NCBI RefSeq assembly: GCF_001718795.1
Contig: NZ_CP013435.1
Coordinates: 2,728,001 to 2,792,000, forward strand
Direction: 5' to 3'
From: Burkholderia latens
Lineage (GTDB): Bacteria; Pseudomonadota; Gammaproteobacteria; Burkholderiales; Burkholderiaceae
DNA length: 64,000 nt
Part shown: positions 18,559 through 28,488 of the stretch, piece after piece
Layout of the letters: each line of letters opens with the position of its first letter
Position numbering within the stretch: position 1 is the stretch's first letter
Position numbers and translations under genes: made by a program
Notes under the pieces: model-generated
Told to the model about the DNA's origin: nothing
Databases searched by the model: none
The model's input: the letters and a program-made list of their open reading frames with translations, nothing else

Positions 18559-19449
18559 TCAGGCGAGCGGCTGGCCGGTGATGCGCTCGAGCGCCTCCTG
18601 GTACTTCGCGGCCGTCTTCTCGACGACGTCGGCCGGCAGCGCCGGCGCCGGCGCGGTCTTGCCCCACGGCTGCGCCTCGAGCCAGTCGCGCACGAACTGC
18701 TTGTCGAACGACGGCGGGTTGGTGCCGACCTGGTACTGGTCGGCCGGCCAGAAGCGCGACGAGTCCGCCGTCAGCACTTCGTCCATCAGGTACAGCTTGC
18801 CGTGGTTGTCGAGGCCGAACTCGAACTTCGTGTCGGCGATGATGATGCCGCGCGTCGCCGCGTAGTCGGCTGCTTCCTTGTACAGCCTGATCGAGATGTC
18901 GCGGATCGTCGCGGCCAGCTCGGTGCCGATGCGGCGCTCGGTTTCCTCGAACGTGATGTTCTCGTCGTGCTCGCCCAGCTCGGCCTTCGCGGCCGGCGTG
19001 AAGATCGGCTCGGGCAGCTTCTGCGCATTCTGCAAGCCTTCCGGCAGCTGCACGCCGCACACCGCGCCCGACGCCTGGTATTCCTTCCAGCCGCTGCCGG
19101 CCAGGTAGCCGCGCACGACCGCTTCGATCATGATCGGCTCGAGGCGCTTGACGACGGCCGCGCGACCCTTGACCTGCTCGACTTCGTCAGCCGCGACGAC
19201 CGATTCCGGCGCGTCGCCGGTCAGGTGGTTCGGCACGATGTGCGCGAGCTTGTCGAACCAGAAATTGGCCATCTGGTTCAGCACGCGGCCCTTGTTCGGA
19301 ATCGGCTCGCCCATGATCACGTCGAATGCCGACAGGCGATCCGTCGTGACGATCAGGAGCTTGTCGTTGCCGACCGCGTAGTTGTCGCGGACCTTGCCGC
19401 GACCGAGGAGCGGCAGCGAGCGGAGCGTGGATTCGTAAAGGGTAGACAT
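18559..19449 (-). CDS. purC: Phosphoribosylaminoimidazole-succinocarboxamide synthase
   Basis: Joins aspartate to CAIR with ATP to give SAICAR. 296 aa, with [13 protein letters not shown] at the ATP site, [14 protein letters not shown] (SAICAR synthetase signature 1) and [11 protein letters not shown] (signature 2). The length is that of the long SAICAR synthases common in beta-proteobacteria. First gene of the purC-purE-purK-sua5 set; a terminator of fba lies upstream, so it should have its own promoter in 19450-19487, which I could not assign. Confidence 0.96.
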   Translation of the reverse strand: MSTLYESTLRSLPLLGRGKVRDNYAVGNDKLLIVTTDRLSAFDVIMGEPIPNKGRVLNQMANFWFDKLAHIVPNHLTGDAPESVVAADEVEQVKGRAAVVKRLEPIMIEAVVRGYLAGSGWKEYQASGAVCGVQLPEGLQNAQKLPEPIFTPAAKAELGEHDENITFEETERRIGTELAATIRDISIRLYKEAADYAATRGIIIADTKFEFGLDNHGKLYLMDEVLTADSSRFWPADQYQVGTNPPSFDKQFVRDWLEAQPWGKTAPAPALPADVVEKTAAKYQEALERITGQPLA

Positions 19450-19487
19450 CGTCTTTTCGCAGATAAGGAGCCAAACAAAAAGGGAAA

Positions 19488-19517
19488 CGCCGTTCCCCGC
19501 GGCAGGCGGGAACGGCG
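19488..19517 (-). terminator. Probable terminator downstream of fba
   Basis: A 10-bp stem (CGCCGTTCCC / GGGAACGGCG) with a 10-nt loop, followed on the minus strand by TTTCCCTTTTTG. It sits 164 bp after the fba stop and 38 bp before purC. Confidence 0.6.
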
Positions 19518-19680
19518 GTCTTGCAATGCGTCGGCGAACCGGCGGGCGCTCGCGCCCGCGGCTGCCGGCCGGCCCTTGTTCGGCCGGTCGAAATGGCTGT
19601 CAGGGCCGGATCGGATCCGGCGCCGGGGCAGCCTGCCCCGGACCGGCGGCGAAACCGGGCGGGGCAATCGTACTACAGTC

Positions 19681-20745
19681 TCAGCGCACGACCTGCGCGA
19701 GCGCGCCGGACTTGTACTGTTCGGCGATCTTCTCGAGCGCGACCGGCTTGATCTTCGCGGCCTGGCCTTCGCAGCCGAATGCAAGGTAGCGGTCGACGCA
19801 CACCTTCTTCGCCGCTTCGCGCGCGGGCTTCAGGTAATCGCGCGGATCGAACTTGCCCGGGTTCTCGAACAGGTAGCGGCGGATCGCGCCGGTGATCGCA
19901 AGACGCAGGTCGGTGTCGATGTTGATCTTGCGCACGCCGTGCTTGATGCCTTCCTGGATTTCCTCGACCGGCACGCCGTAGGTTTCCTTCATGTCGCCGC
20001 CGAATTCGCGGATCTCGGCCAGCAGCTCCTGCGGCACCGACGACGAACCGTGCATCACCAGGTGCGTGTTCGGAATGCGCGCGTGGATTTCCTTGATGCG
20101 CTGGATCGACAGGATGTCGCCCGTCGGCTTCTTCGTGAACTTGTACGCGCCGTGCGACGTGCCGATCGCGATCGCGAGCGCGTCGCACTGCGTGAGCTTG
20201 ACGAAGTCGGCTGCCTGCTCCGGATCGGTCAGCAGCTGCTCGCGGGTCATCGTGCCTTCCGCGCCGTGGCCGTCTTCCTTGTCGCCCTTCATCGTCTCGA
20301 GCGAGCCGAGCACGCCGAGTTCGGCCTCGACCGTCACGCCGATCGAGTGCGCCATCTCGACGACCTTGCGCGACACGTCGACGTTGTATTCGTACGAGGC
20401 GACCGTCTTGCCGTCCGCTTCGAGCGAACCGTCCATCATCACGCTCGTGAAGCCGCTGCGGATCGCGGCCATGCAGACCGCCGGCGACTGGCCGTGGTCC
20501 TGGTGCATCACGACCGGGATGTGCGGATACGACTCGACCGCCGCTTCGATCAGGTGGCGCAGGAACGGCTCGCCCGCATACTTACGCGCGCCGGCCGATG
20601 CCTGCATGATCACGGGCGCGCCGACCTGGTCCGCCGCCGCCATGATCGCCTGGACCTGCTCCAGGTTGTTCACGTTGAAGGCCGGCAGGCCGTAACCGTG
20701 CTCTGCCGCGTGGTCCAGCAATTGACGCATTGATACGAGAGGCAT
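19681..20745 (-). CDS. fba: Class II fructose-bisphosphate aldolase
   Basis: Zinc aldolase of glycolysis and gluconeogenesis, 354 aa, Calvin-cycle subtype. Metal and active-site features: [20 protein letters not shown] (Zn His), [14 protein letters not shown] (Zn His), VMHGSSSVP (Zn His) and KINIDTDLR. The start at 20745 has AAGGAG upstream; the longer in-frame reading to 20934 has no such site and includes non-coding DNA. It follows pyk and pgk on the same strand but a terminator separates it from pyk. Confidence 0.96.
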   Translation of the reverse strand: MPLVSMRQLLDHAAEHGYGLPAFNVNNLEQVQAIMAAADQVGAPVIMQASAGARKYAGEPFLRHLIEAAVESYPHIPVVMHQDHGQSPAVCMAAIRSGFTSVMMDGSLEADGKTVASYEYNVDVSRKVVEMAHSIGVTVEAELGVLGSLETMKGDKEDGHGAEGTMTREQLLTDPEQAADFVKLTQCDALAIAIGTSHGAYKFTKKPTGDILSIQRIKEIHARIPNTHLVMHGSSSVPQELLAEIREFGGDMKETYGVPVEEIQEGIKHGVRKINIDTDLRLAITGAIRRYLFENPGKFDPRDYLKPAREAAKKVCVDRYLAFGCEGQAAKIKPVALEKIAEQYKSGALAQVVR

Positions 20746-21067
20746 TGTGGAACTCCTTGGAATGAAAACCGGTGCGCCCTGACGCCGGCCCGGCGCTCGC
20801 TCCGGGCTGACCCGGGACGGCACGGCGCGGCTGAGCGTCGAATAGCCGCATTTTATCGCGAAGCGCCTCCGTTTCCGACCGCCCGGGGGCGCGCGCTCGC
20901 AATTTGTTACCTTCGCACGGCACAATCCGGCCAAAAAACAGAAAAAAAGCCGCGCGGGGCATCGGACCCCGCGCGGCTTTGGATCAAAAAAAGGTGCCGG
21001 ATCGACTCGGGCAGCGGTGCGGCCGGTCGTCGGACCGGCCCGTGCCCGCCGTCACCCGGGCCCAATC
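20746..21067. other. fba-pyk intergenic region
   Basis: 322 bp without a gene. It contains the pyk terminator (20946-20980) and should contain the fba promoter between 20746 and 20945; no clear -35/-10 pair was identified. Confidence 0.5.
20946..20980 (-). terminator. Strong terminator downstream of pyk
   Basis: A perfect 14-bp stem (AAAGCCGCGCGGGG / CCCCGCGCGGCTTT) with a 7-nt loop, followed on the minus strand by a run of seven T. Confidence 0.92.
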
Positions 21068-22504
21068 TCAGTAATGTTCGCCGACCCGCACGATCTTCAG
21101 CGTGTTGGTGCCGCCCGCCTGCCCCATCGGCTCGCCGACGGTTAGCACGACCATGTCGCCGTGCTGCACGTAGCCCTGCTTGACGACGATCTCGAGCGCC
21201 GCCTGCAGCGCCGAGTCGCGGTCGCTGTTGAAGTCGACGTGCAGCGGGGTCACGTTGCGGTACAGCGCCATCGTGCGTTCGCTGCCGACACGCGGCGTCA
21301 GCGCGAAGATCGGCACGTGCGTGTAGTGGCGCGACATCCACAGCGCGGTCGCACCCGATTCGGTCAGCGCGACGATCGCCTTCGCGCCGAGGTGGTACGC
21401 GGTAAACAGCGCGCCCATCGCGATCGACTGGTCGATGCGCGTGAACGTGCGGTCGAGGAAATCCTTGTCGAGCTCGACGTGCTCGGACTTTTCCGCCTCG
21501 ACGCACACGGCCGCCATCGTCTCGATCGTGACGACCGGGTACTTGCCGGCGGCCGTCTCGGCCGACAGCATCACCGCGTCGGTGCCGTCGAGCACCGCGT
21601 TCGCGACGTCCGACACTTCCGCGCGCGTCGGCACGGGCGCGTAGATCATCGATTCCATCATCTGCGTCGCGGTGATCACGAGCTTGTTCGACTCGCGCGC
21701 CATCCGGATCATCCGCTTCTGCAGCGCCGGCACGGCCGCGTTGCCGACTTCCACCGCGAGGTCGCCGCGCGCGACCATGATGCCGTCGGACGCGTCGAGG
21801 ATGCTTTGCAGCGCCGGGATCGCTTCCGCACGCTCGATTTTCGCAATCATCTTCGGCTTGATGCCGTACGGCGCGCCTGCGATGTTCGCGAGCTGGCGCG
21901 CCATTTCCATGTCGGTCGCGTTCTTCGGGAACGACACCGCGACCAGATCCGCGCCGAGCGACATCGCAGTGCGGATGTCCTCCATGTCCTTCGCGGTCAG
22001 CGCGGGCGCCGACAGGCCGCCGCCCTGGCGGTTGATCCCCTTGTTGTTGGACAGTTCGCCGCCCACCTTGACGATCGTGTGGATCTCGTCGCCGAGCACG
22101 CGCTCGACGGTCAGCACGATCAGGCCATCGTTCAGCAGCAGCAGATCGCCCGGCTTCAGGTCGCGCGGCAGCTCCTTGTAGTCGAGGCCGACGCGCTCGT
22201 CGTTGCCGAGCTCGCAGCCCGCGTCGAGGATGAACGGCTGGCCGGGCGCCAGCGTGGTCTTGCCGTTCTCGAACTTGCCGACGCGAATCTTCGGACCCTG
22301 GAGGTCGGCCATGATCGCGATCTCGCGGCCGACCTTGCGGGCGGCCTCGCGCACCATCTCGGCGCGCTGGCGGTGATCGTCGGCCGTGCCGTGCGAAAAA
22401 TTGAGCCGCACGACGTCGAGGCCCGCCTGCATCATCTGCAGCAGAATCTCCGGCGAACTGGAGGCCGGGCCGATCGTGGCGACTATCTTGGTGGCGCGCT
22501 GCAT
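21068..22504 (-). CDS. pyk: Pyruvate kinase
   Basis: Converts phosphoenolpyruvate and ADP to pyruvate and ATP. 478 aa. Starts MQRATKIVATIGPASSSPE, with the substrate motifs RLNFSHGT and MADLQGPKIR, the signature MIAKIERAEAI with the active-site Lys, and the C-terminal allosteric domain (ALTESGATALWMSRH). GAGGAG lies about 8 nt before the start. The upstream 284 bp (22505-22788) is low-complexity GC-rich DNA that stays open in frame but has no domain, so it is treated as non-coding. Confidence 0.96.
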   Translation of the reverse strand: MQRATKIVATIGPASSSPEILLQMMQAGLDVVRLNFSHGTADDHRQRAEMVREAARKVGREIAIMADLQGPKIRVGKFENGKTTLAPGQPFILDAGCELGNDERVGLDYKELPRDLKPGDLLLLNDGLIVLTVERVLGDEIHTIVKVGGELSNNKGINRQGGGLSAPALTAKDMEDIRTAMSLGADLVAVSFPKNATDMEMARQLANIAGAPYGIKPKMIAKIERAEAIPALQSILDASDGIMVARGDLAVEVGNAAVPALQKRMIRMARESNKLVITATQMMESMIYAPVPTRAEVSDVANAVLDGTDAVMLSAETAAGKYPVVTIETMAAVCVEAEKSEHVELDKDFLDRTFTRIDQSIAMGALFTAYHLGAKAIVALTESGATALWMSRHYTHVPIFALTPRVGSERTMALYRNVTPLHVDFNSDRDSALQAALEIVVKQGYVQHGDMVVLTVGEPMGQAGGTNTLKIVRVGEHY

Positions 22505-22788
22505 GAAACTCCTCTTCTGGATCAAGGTGGATGCGCTGGGTGAAACGCTGCGAGAGCCGGAATCGGCGGGCCCAGCGGCGGCCGTTCCGGGGGGCGTGCC
22601 GGTGCTTGCGCCCGGCATCGCTTTGTTCTGAATCTCGTGGTGCTGCACGACCGCGTCGCCGGCGGCCGCCGGTGCGCGCGGGGCCGAGTTCGCCTGCGCG
22701 GGCGCGCGCGTGCGCTTGCCCGCGCCGGCCGGCTGCTCCGCTTTCGCGGAGCGCGCGGCCCTCGCTACCCCTGCGCGCGCCGCCACGC

Positions 22789-23985
22789 TCAGGCCGCCCG
22801 CGTTTCGAGCACTTCCACCGCCGGCAGCTTCTTCCCTTCGAGGAACTCGAGGAAGGCGCCGCCGCCCGTCGAGATGTAGCTGACCTGGTCGTGGATGCCG
22901 TACTTCGCGATGGCCGCAAGCGTGTCGCCGCCGCCCGCGATCGAGAACGCGGACGATTTCGCGATCGCTTCGGCGAGCGTCTTGGTGCCGTTGCCGAACT
23001 GGTCGAACTCGAATACGCCGACCGGGCCGTTCCACACGATCGTGCCGGCCTTCTCGAGCTGGCTCGCGAGTGCGCGCGCCGTATCCGGGCCGATGTCGAG
23101 GATCATGTCGTCCGCTTCGATGTCGGCGACCTGCTTCACCGTGGCCGCGGCCGTCGGCGAGAATTCCTTCGCGGTGACCACGTCGGTCGGGATCGGCACC
23201 GACGCGCCGCGCTCGCGCGCTTCGTCGATGATCGCCTTCGCCTCGGCGACGAGATCGGCTTCCGCGAGCGACTTGCCGATCGACAGGCCGGCCGCCAGCA
23301 TGAACGTGTTCGCGATGCCGCCCCCGACGATCAGCTGATCGACCTTGCCGGCGAGCGACTTCAGGATCGTCAGCTTGGTCGACACCTTCGAACCGGCGAC
23401 GATCGCGACGAGCGGACGCGCCGGGTTGCCGAGCGCCTTGCCGAGCGCGTCGAGTTCCGCAGCAAGCAGCGGGCCCGCGCATGCGACGGGCGCGTACTTC
23501 GCGATCCCGTGGGTGGTCGCTTCAGCACGGTGCGCGGTGCCGAACGCGTCGTTCACGTATACGTCGCAGAGCTTCGCCATCTTCTGCGCGAGCTCGTCGG
23601 AATTCTTCTTCTCGCCCTTGTTCACGCGGCAGTTCTCGAGCAGCACGACCTGGCCCGGCGCGACGTTCACACCGTTCTCGACCCAGTTCGCGACGAGCGG
23701 CACGTCGCGGCCGAGCAGTTCGCCGAGGCGCTTCGCGACCGGCGCGAGCGAGTCTTCCGGCTTGAATTCGCCTTCGGTCGGACGGCCGAGGTGCGACGTG
23801 ACCATCACGGCCGCGCCGGCGTCGAGCGCGGCCTTGATGGCCGGCACGGACGCGCGCACCCGCGTGTCTTCGGTGATGTTGCCGTGATCGTCCTGCGGGA
23901 CGTTCAGGTCGGCGCGGATGAACACCCGCTTGCCGGCGAGCTGGCCGGCGGCGATCAGGTCGGTAAGACGCTTGACTTGGCTCAT
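22789..23985 (-). CDS. pgk: Phosphoglycerate kinase
   Basis: Glycolytic kinase, 398 aa. [13 protein letters not shown] (signature), [13 protein letters not shown], the hinge and ATP-binding glycine segments ([21 protein letters not shown]) and the C-terminal [13 protein letters not shown]. The start at MSQVKRL is chosen from family alignment; the ribosome-binding site before it is weak. It precedes pyk on the same strand with a 284-bp gap. Confidence 0.95.
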   Translation of the reverse strand: MSQVKRLTDLIAAGQLAGKRVFIRADLNVPQDDHGNITEDTRVRASVPAIKAALDAGAAVMVTSHLGRPTEGEFKPEDSLAPVAKRLGELLGRDVPLVANWVENGVNVAPGQVVLLENCRVNKGEKKNSDELAQKMAKLCDVYVNDAFGTAHRAEATTHGIAKYAPVACAGPLLAAELDALGKALGNPARPLVAIVAGSKVSTKLTILKSLAGKVDQLIVGGGIANTFMLAAGLSIGKSLAEADLVAEAKAIIDEARERGASVPIPTDVVTAKEFSPTAAATVKQVADIEADDMILDIGPDTARALASQLEKAGTIVWNGPVGVFEFDQFGNGTKTLAEAIAKSSAFSIAGGGDTLAAIAKYGIHDQVSYISTGGGAFLEFLEGKKLPAVEVLETRAA

Positions 23986-24265
23986 GTTGAACAGATTGAA
24001 GTAGTGGATGGGGAAAGGGGGTTCACGCTGGACGTGCGCGGGCTGCCGCGAAAGGGCGCCGGATGCGGCCGTGGCTGGCGGTTCGCATGACGCGCACGGG
24101 TAAAAATCTCGAACGGGCATTCTAGCCGATCCATCCGGCAGACTGACCCGTGCGGCGGCGAATTCCGCCTATTTGGGATCGCGTGTGTGCGCCGACCGGT
24201 TGCTGCACTGCAGCAGCACACGCCGCTGAACGCGCACGCGTACGGGCGGCAGCAACGACCGCCGG

Positions 24266-24589
24266 TCAGGAGGCCAGGCGCAAGACGGTAAAGACGACCA
24301 TGCCGATCACGATCGTGCCCAGCATGCTGCGTCGCCACAGATACCAGCCCAGGCCCGCGAGCGCCGCGTAGAACGGATGGTTGGACAGCGCGAACGACAG
24401 CCCGGCCGGCGTTTCGAGCACGTCCGGCAGCACGACCGCAACGAGCGCGGCAGCCGGCGCATAGCGCAGCGCGCGTTGCGCACGCTCGGGCAGCACCGTG
24501 CGTTCGCCGCCGAGCAGGAACAGCGCCCGCGTGACGGCCGTGACGATCGTCATCCCGGCGATGACGATCCAGATGTCGGTCGCGCTCAA
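24266..24589 (-). CDS. azlD: AzlD-family branched-chain amino acid exporter small subunit
   Basis: 107-aa membrane protein with four hydrophobic segments and the AzlD features VTRALFLL and APAAALVAVVLPDVL. No ATG precedes the family N-terminus; a TTG at 24589 overlaps the azlC stop (TTGA), which is the likely translationally coupled start (LSATDIWIVIAGM read as Met). Together with AzlC it forms a branched-chain amino-acid exporter. Confidence 0.88.
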   Translation of the reverse strand: MSATDIWIVIAGMTIVTAVTRALFLLGGERTVLPERAQRALRYAPAAALVAVVLPDVLETPAGLSFALSNHPFYAALAGLGWYLWRRSMLGTIVIGMVVFTVLRLAS

Positions 24590-25341
24590 TCGATTTCCTT
24601 TTCGTGCACGGTTTCGGTCCTGATGCGTCGCCAGTCGGCACGTTCGACGAAAAAGTCGGCGGTGCAGCCGGCCGCGAGCGCAGCCAGCACCGCGATCGGC
24701 AGCGCGAGCCGGTAAGGCAGGTCGAATGCGATCAGCGACACGATGCCCGCGACCGCCACGGCCGCGAGCGTCGAGCGGTTCGCGACCGCCGACACCATGA
24801 TCGGGATCAGCGCGAGCGTGCCGGCCAGCCCCAGCCCCCAGCGCGCGGGAAAAACGCTCGCGAGCAGGATGCCGGCGAGCGACGACACCTGCCAGGACGC
24901 CCAGCTCGCGAGCGCCATCCCCCAGAAGTACGCCTCCTTGCCCGGCACGTGCCCGTATGCGAAGCCCTGCTTCTGGAACAGCAGGTAGATCACGTCGCCG
25001 TTGAAATAGCCGATCGCGAGGCGCCGCCACAGCGGGAGGTAGGAAAAATGGGGGGCAAGCCCGGCACTGAAGATCACGAAGCGCAGGTTGACCATCGCGG
25101 CCGTGAGCAGGATCGTCCAGACCGGCAGCTTCGCGACGAGGAGCGGCAGCACCGCAAGCTGCGACGAGCCCGCGTAGACGAAGATCGACATCGCGCTCGC
25201 CTGCCCGAGGGTCATCACTGACTTGCTCATCGCGATGCCGGTGACGAGGCCCCAGGACAGGATCGCCATCAGCGTGGGCGAATAGTCGCGGGCGCCCTGG
25301 AGCAGCGCGAAGCGGTCGGTGGCGGACAATCGAGCGAGCAT
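24586..25341 (-). CDS. azlC: AzlC-family branched-chain amino acid exporter large subunit
   Basis: 251-aa inner-membrane protein with the AzlC N-terminal motif (GARDYSPTLMAILSWGLVTGIAMSKS), SIFVYAGSSQLAVLPL and NLRFVIFSAGLAPHF. The start at 25341 is the first ATG upstream of the domain; longer reading to 25530 lacks support. It overlaps azlD. The divergent neighbour is the branched-chain aminotransferase gene ilvE, which fits a shared role in Leu/Ile/Val balance. Confidence 0.92.
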   Translation of the reverse strand: MLARLSATDRFALLQGARDYSPTLMAILSWGLVTGIAMSKSVMTLGQASAMSIFVYAGSSQLAVLPLLVAKLPVWTILLTAAMVNLRFVIFSAGLAPHFSYLPLWRRLAIGYFNGDVIYLLFQKQGFAYGHVPGKEAYFWGMALASWASWQVSSLAGILLASVFPARWGLGLAGTLALIPIMVSAVANRSTLAAVAVAGIVSLIAFDLPYRLALPIAVLAALAAGCTADFFVERADWRRIRTETVHEKEID

Positions 25342-25548
25342 GGGAGAGCGGGCCGCAGCGGGCGGTTCGTCCGGGCGCCGGCGTCTCCTGCCGGCAAGGC
25401 CCGTCGTTATTGGAATCGGTACCGGCCGATTATAGCCCCGGGCCTGTGCCGACCGACCGGATCGACGCCAAATGACGCTAAAATAAGCGTCTTTCCGGCT
25501 CAACGCTGCACAGAACCCGCAGCACCTCACCGCTTCCAGGAGAATCCT

Positions 25549-26472
25549 ATGTCAATGGCCGACCGCGACGGCAAGATCTGGATGGACGGCAAGCTGATCG
25601 ACTGGCGCGACGCCAAGATCCACGTCCTGACCCATACGCTGCACTACGGCATGGGCGTCTTCGAGGGCGTGCGCGCGTACAAGACGGCCGACGGCAGCAC
25701 CGCGATCTTCCGCCTGCCGGAGCACACCAAACGTCTGCTGAATTCGGCGAAGATCTTCCAGATGGACGTGCCGTTCGACCACGAAACGCTCGCAGCCGCT
25801 CAGCTCGAAGTCGTGCGCGAGAACAAGCTCGAGTCCTGCTACCTGCGCCCGATCATCTGGGTCGGCTCGGAAAAACTCGGGGTGTCGGCGAAGGGCAACA
25901 CGATCCACGTCGCGATCGCCGCGTGGCCGTGGGGCGCGTACCTCGGCGAGGACGGCCTCGCGAAGGGCATCCGCGTGAAGACGTCGTCGTTCACGCGCCA
26001 CCACGTGAACGTGTCGATGGTGCGGGCGAAGGCGTCGGGCTGGTACGTGAACTCGATCCTCGCGAACCAGGAAGCAACCGCCGACGGCTACGACGAAGCG
26101 CTGCTGCTCGACGTCGACGGCTATGTGTCGGAAGGCTCGGGCGAGAACTTCTTCCTCGTGAACAACGGCAAGCTGTACACGCCCGATCTGTCGTCGTGCC
26201 TCGACGGCATCACGCGCGACACCGTCATTACGCTCGCGAAAGACGCCGGCATCGAGGTGATCGAGAAGCGCATCACGCGCGACGAGGTCTACACGGCCGA
26301 CGAAGCGTTCTTCACGGGCACGGCCGCCGAGGTCACGCCGATCCGCGAGCTCGACAACCGCACGATCGGCAGCGGCGCGCGCGGCCCGGTCACGGAAAAG
26401 CTCCAGTCGGCGTTTTTCGATATCGTGTCGGGCAAGAACGCGAAGTACGCGCACTGGCTGACCAAGGTCTGA
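25549..26472 (+). CDS. ilvE: Branched-chain amino acid aminotransferase
   Basis: PLP enzyme for the last step of Leu, Ile and Val synthesis, 307 aa. Class IV aminotransferase features: HYGMGVFEGVRAYKT, the region YLRPIIWVGSEKLG, NSILANQEA and the signature EGSGENFFLVNNG. AGGAGA lies about 8 nt before the start. Divergent from azlCD. Confidence 0.96.
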   Translation: MSMADRDGKIWMDGKLIDWRDAKIHVLTHTLHYGMGVFEGVRAYKTADGSTAIFRLPEHTKRLLNSAKIFQMDVPFDHETLAAAQLEVVRENKLESCYLRPIIWVGSEKLGVSAKGNTIHVAIAAWPWGAYLGEDGLAKGIRVKTSSFTRHHVNVSMVRAKASGWYVNSILANQEATADGYDEALLLDVDGYVSEGSGENFFLVNNGKLYTPDLSSCLDGITRDTVITLAKDAGIEVIEKRITRDEVYTADEAFFTGTAAEVTPIRELDNRTIGSGARGPVTEKLQSAFFDIVSGKNAKYAHWLTKV

Positions 26473-26522
26473 GCGCGCCGCGCGACCGACCGCCCCACAA
26501 AAGAGTGATAAGAGAAAGTCTC

Positions 26523-26717
26523 ATGAGTGAAATCAAGGAAATGCCGCTGGTCGAACTGACGGCCAAGGATCTTCCCGCCTACTGCCCGAATCCGGCCATG
26601 GCGCGCTGGAGCGCGCACCCGCGCGTGTTCATCGACGTCTCGCACGGCGAGGCGCGCTGCCCGTACTGCGGCACGCGCTACAAGCTGCGCGACGGCGAGG
26701 TGGTCAAGGGCCACTGA
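26523..26717 (+). CDS. Small CHCC zinc-finger domain protein
   Basis: 64 aa. The end has GEARCPYCGTRYKL, and with an upstream YCPNPAMARWSAHPRVFIDV it gives the Cys-His-Cys-Cys pattern of the NDUFS6-like zinc-finger family. It lies 50 bp after ilvE, the common arrangement in Burkholderia. The function is unknown; zinc binding is inferred from the ligands. Confidence 0.88.
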   Translation: MSEIKEMPLVELTAKDLPAYCPNPAMARWSAHPRVFIDVSHGEARCPYCGTRYKLRDGEVVKGH

Positions 26718-26855
26718 GCCCCGATCCGGGCCTGCGGGCCCGCCGCACGCGAGGCGGCGCAGCCGGAGGCCCGGCGCGCCGCCCTTTTCCTGTTCTGACA
26801 ACCCGAACGCGGCGCCTGCGCGCCGCGCTTCATTACGACATCGGAAGTCGACCTG

Positions 26856-27893
26856 ATGCGTCGAGCGCTGGTTATCGCACCGAACTGGATCGGTGACGCA
26901 TTGATGGCGCAGCCGCTTTTTGCGCTGCTGAAGAAGCTCCATCCCCGCATCGCGATCGATGCCGTCGCACCCACGTGGGTCGCGCCGGTGCTCGAGCGGA
27001 TGCCCGAGATCCACGATGTCTACGCGACCGACCTCGCGCACGGCAAGCTGCAACTGCTGCGCCGCTGGCAGCTCGCGAGCGACCTGCGCGACGTCGGCTA
27101 CGACGCGGCGTACGTGCTGCCGAATTCGCTGAAGTCCGCGGTCATCCCGTGGCTCGCGAACATCCCGCTGCGGATCGGCTACACCGGCGAGCACCGCTAC
27201 GGCCTGCTCAACGTGCGCCACGTGAACCCCGACAAGTCGGCCGAGCGGCCGCCGATGACGACGCACTACGCAGCGCTCGCGTACGCGCCGGGTGCGAAGC
27301 TGCCCGAGTCGATGAAGACGCTGCCGGCGCCGCGCCTCGACGCGGACCTGAACGAGACGGCGCGCGTGTCCGCGCGTTTCAATCTCGATACGAGAAAGCC
27401 GCTCGTCGTATTCTGCCCCGGCGCGGAATACGGCCCGGCCAAACGCTGGCCGCCCGAGCATTTCGCGACGCTCGCGACAATCGTTCACCAGTCGTTCCCG
27501 TACACGCAGATCATCGCGCTCGGCTCGCAGAAGGACGCGGCCGCCGCGCAGGCGATCGCCGACCATGCGCCGAACGTGCGCAACCTGTGCGGGCAGACGT
27601 CGCTGTCCGAGGCATGTGCGCTGATCGCGCGCGCGAACGCGGTCGTGACCAACGATTCGGGGCTGATGCATGTGGCCGCCGCGCTGCGCCGGCCGCTCGT
27701 CGCGCTGTACGGCTCGACGGATCCGCGCCACACCCCTCCGCTGTCGGAGCTGGCGAAGGTACAATGGTTGCATCTCGAATGCAGTCCCTGCTTCGAACGC
27801 GAGTGCCCGCTCGGCCATCTGAACTGCCTGCGCGAACTCGGGCCCGAGCAGGTATTCGGCGATTTGCGCGGCATGCTCGTCGGGCAGCGCTGA
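26856..27893 (+). CDS. waaF: ADP-heptose:LPS heptosyltransferase II
   Basis: GT9 glycosyltransferase adding the second L,D-heptose to the LPS inner core. 345 aa, cytoplasmic face. N-terminal NWIGDALMAQPLFALL, the FCPGAEYGPAKRWPPEHFA motif and the C-terminal NDSGLMHVAAAL donor-site motif are diagnostic. It follows the zinc-finger gene and is upstream of an NTF2-like gene. Confidence 0.94.
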   Translation: MRRALVIAPNWIGDALMAQPLFALLKKLHPRIAIDAVAPTWVAPVLERMPEIHDVYATDLAHGKLQLLRRWQLASDLRDVGYDAAYVLPNSLKSAVIPWLANIPLRIGYTGEHRYGLLNVRHVNPDKSAERPPMTTHYAALAYAPGAKLPESMKTLPAPRLDADLNETARVSARFNLDTRKPLVVFCPGAEYGPAKRWPPEHFATLATIVHQSFPYTQIIALGSQKDAAAAQAIADHAPNVRNLCGQTSLSEACALIARANAVVTNDSGLMHVAAALRRPLVALYGSTDPRHTPPLSELAKVQWLHLECSPCFERECPLGHLNCLRELGPEQVFGDLRGMLVGQR

Positions 27894-28008
27894 CCCTGGC
27901 CGGCGGCGTCGCACGATGCGCCGGGCAATCCGATTCACCGGTGTACGGCGGCCCCACCCGGGCCGCCGTGCTGAATACGGCGCGCGACGCGCGCGAGAGA
28001 CAACCCCG

Positions 28009-28455
28009 ATGCCACGCTTTGCCCGCCTTTTCGAAGCCGCTGCCGATACGCTGAACGCCTACTACCAGGCCGTCGCCGATGCCAATCTCGACGCGCTGCT
28101 GGGGTTGTGGATCGACGAGGACTTCGCCAGCTGCGTGTGGGCCGACGGCGAGCATCTGCACGGCCTCGACCAGATCCGCAGCGGGCTCGGCAATCGCCTC
28201 GCGACGCGCCCGGTGACGATCGAACCGCTCGACATCCGCGTATACGATAGCCTCGGCACCGTCGTGTACACGATCGCCGAAGCGCATCAGCAGGCCGACC
28301 TGACGGCCGAACCCGACATGGTTTTCGCTACGTACGTGATGATCCACGAGCGCGGCGAGTGGCGGATCGCGCACATCCACGCGAGTCCGATTCCCGAACA
28401 GGCGGCCGGACAATTCGCCGCGAAGATCCGTCACGGGCAGGGTCCGCTGCACTGA
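28009..28455 (+). CDS. NTF2/SnoaL-like fold protein
   Basis: 148 aa, a single alpha+beta barrel: N-terminal helix (FARLFEAAADTLNAYYQAVADANLDALLGLW), then strands with GDGE-like WADGEHLHG and GEWRIAHIHASP near the end, as in SnoaL/DUF4440-type proteins. No catalytic assignment can be made. Same strand as waaF, 115 bp downstream, and 33 bp before the hydrolase gene. Confidence 0.75.
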   Translation: MPRFARLFEAAADTLNAYYQAVADANLDALLGLWIDEDFASCVWADGEHLHGLDQIRSGLGNRLATRPVTIEPLDIRVYDSLGTVVYTIAEAHQQADLTAEPDMVFATYVMIHERGEWRIAHIHASPIPEQAAGQFAAKIRHGQGPLH

Positions 28456-28488
28456 CGAAGAACGAAGCAACGCATTAGCGGGGCGATC

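Noticed and set aside
22505-22788. N-terminal extension of pyruvate kinase
   Set aside because: In-frame but low-complexity, and the internal ATG at 22504 has a strong ribosome-binding site and the family N-terminus.
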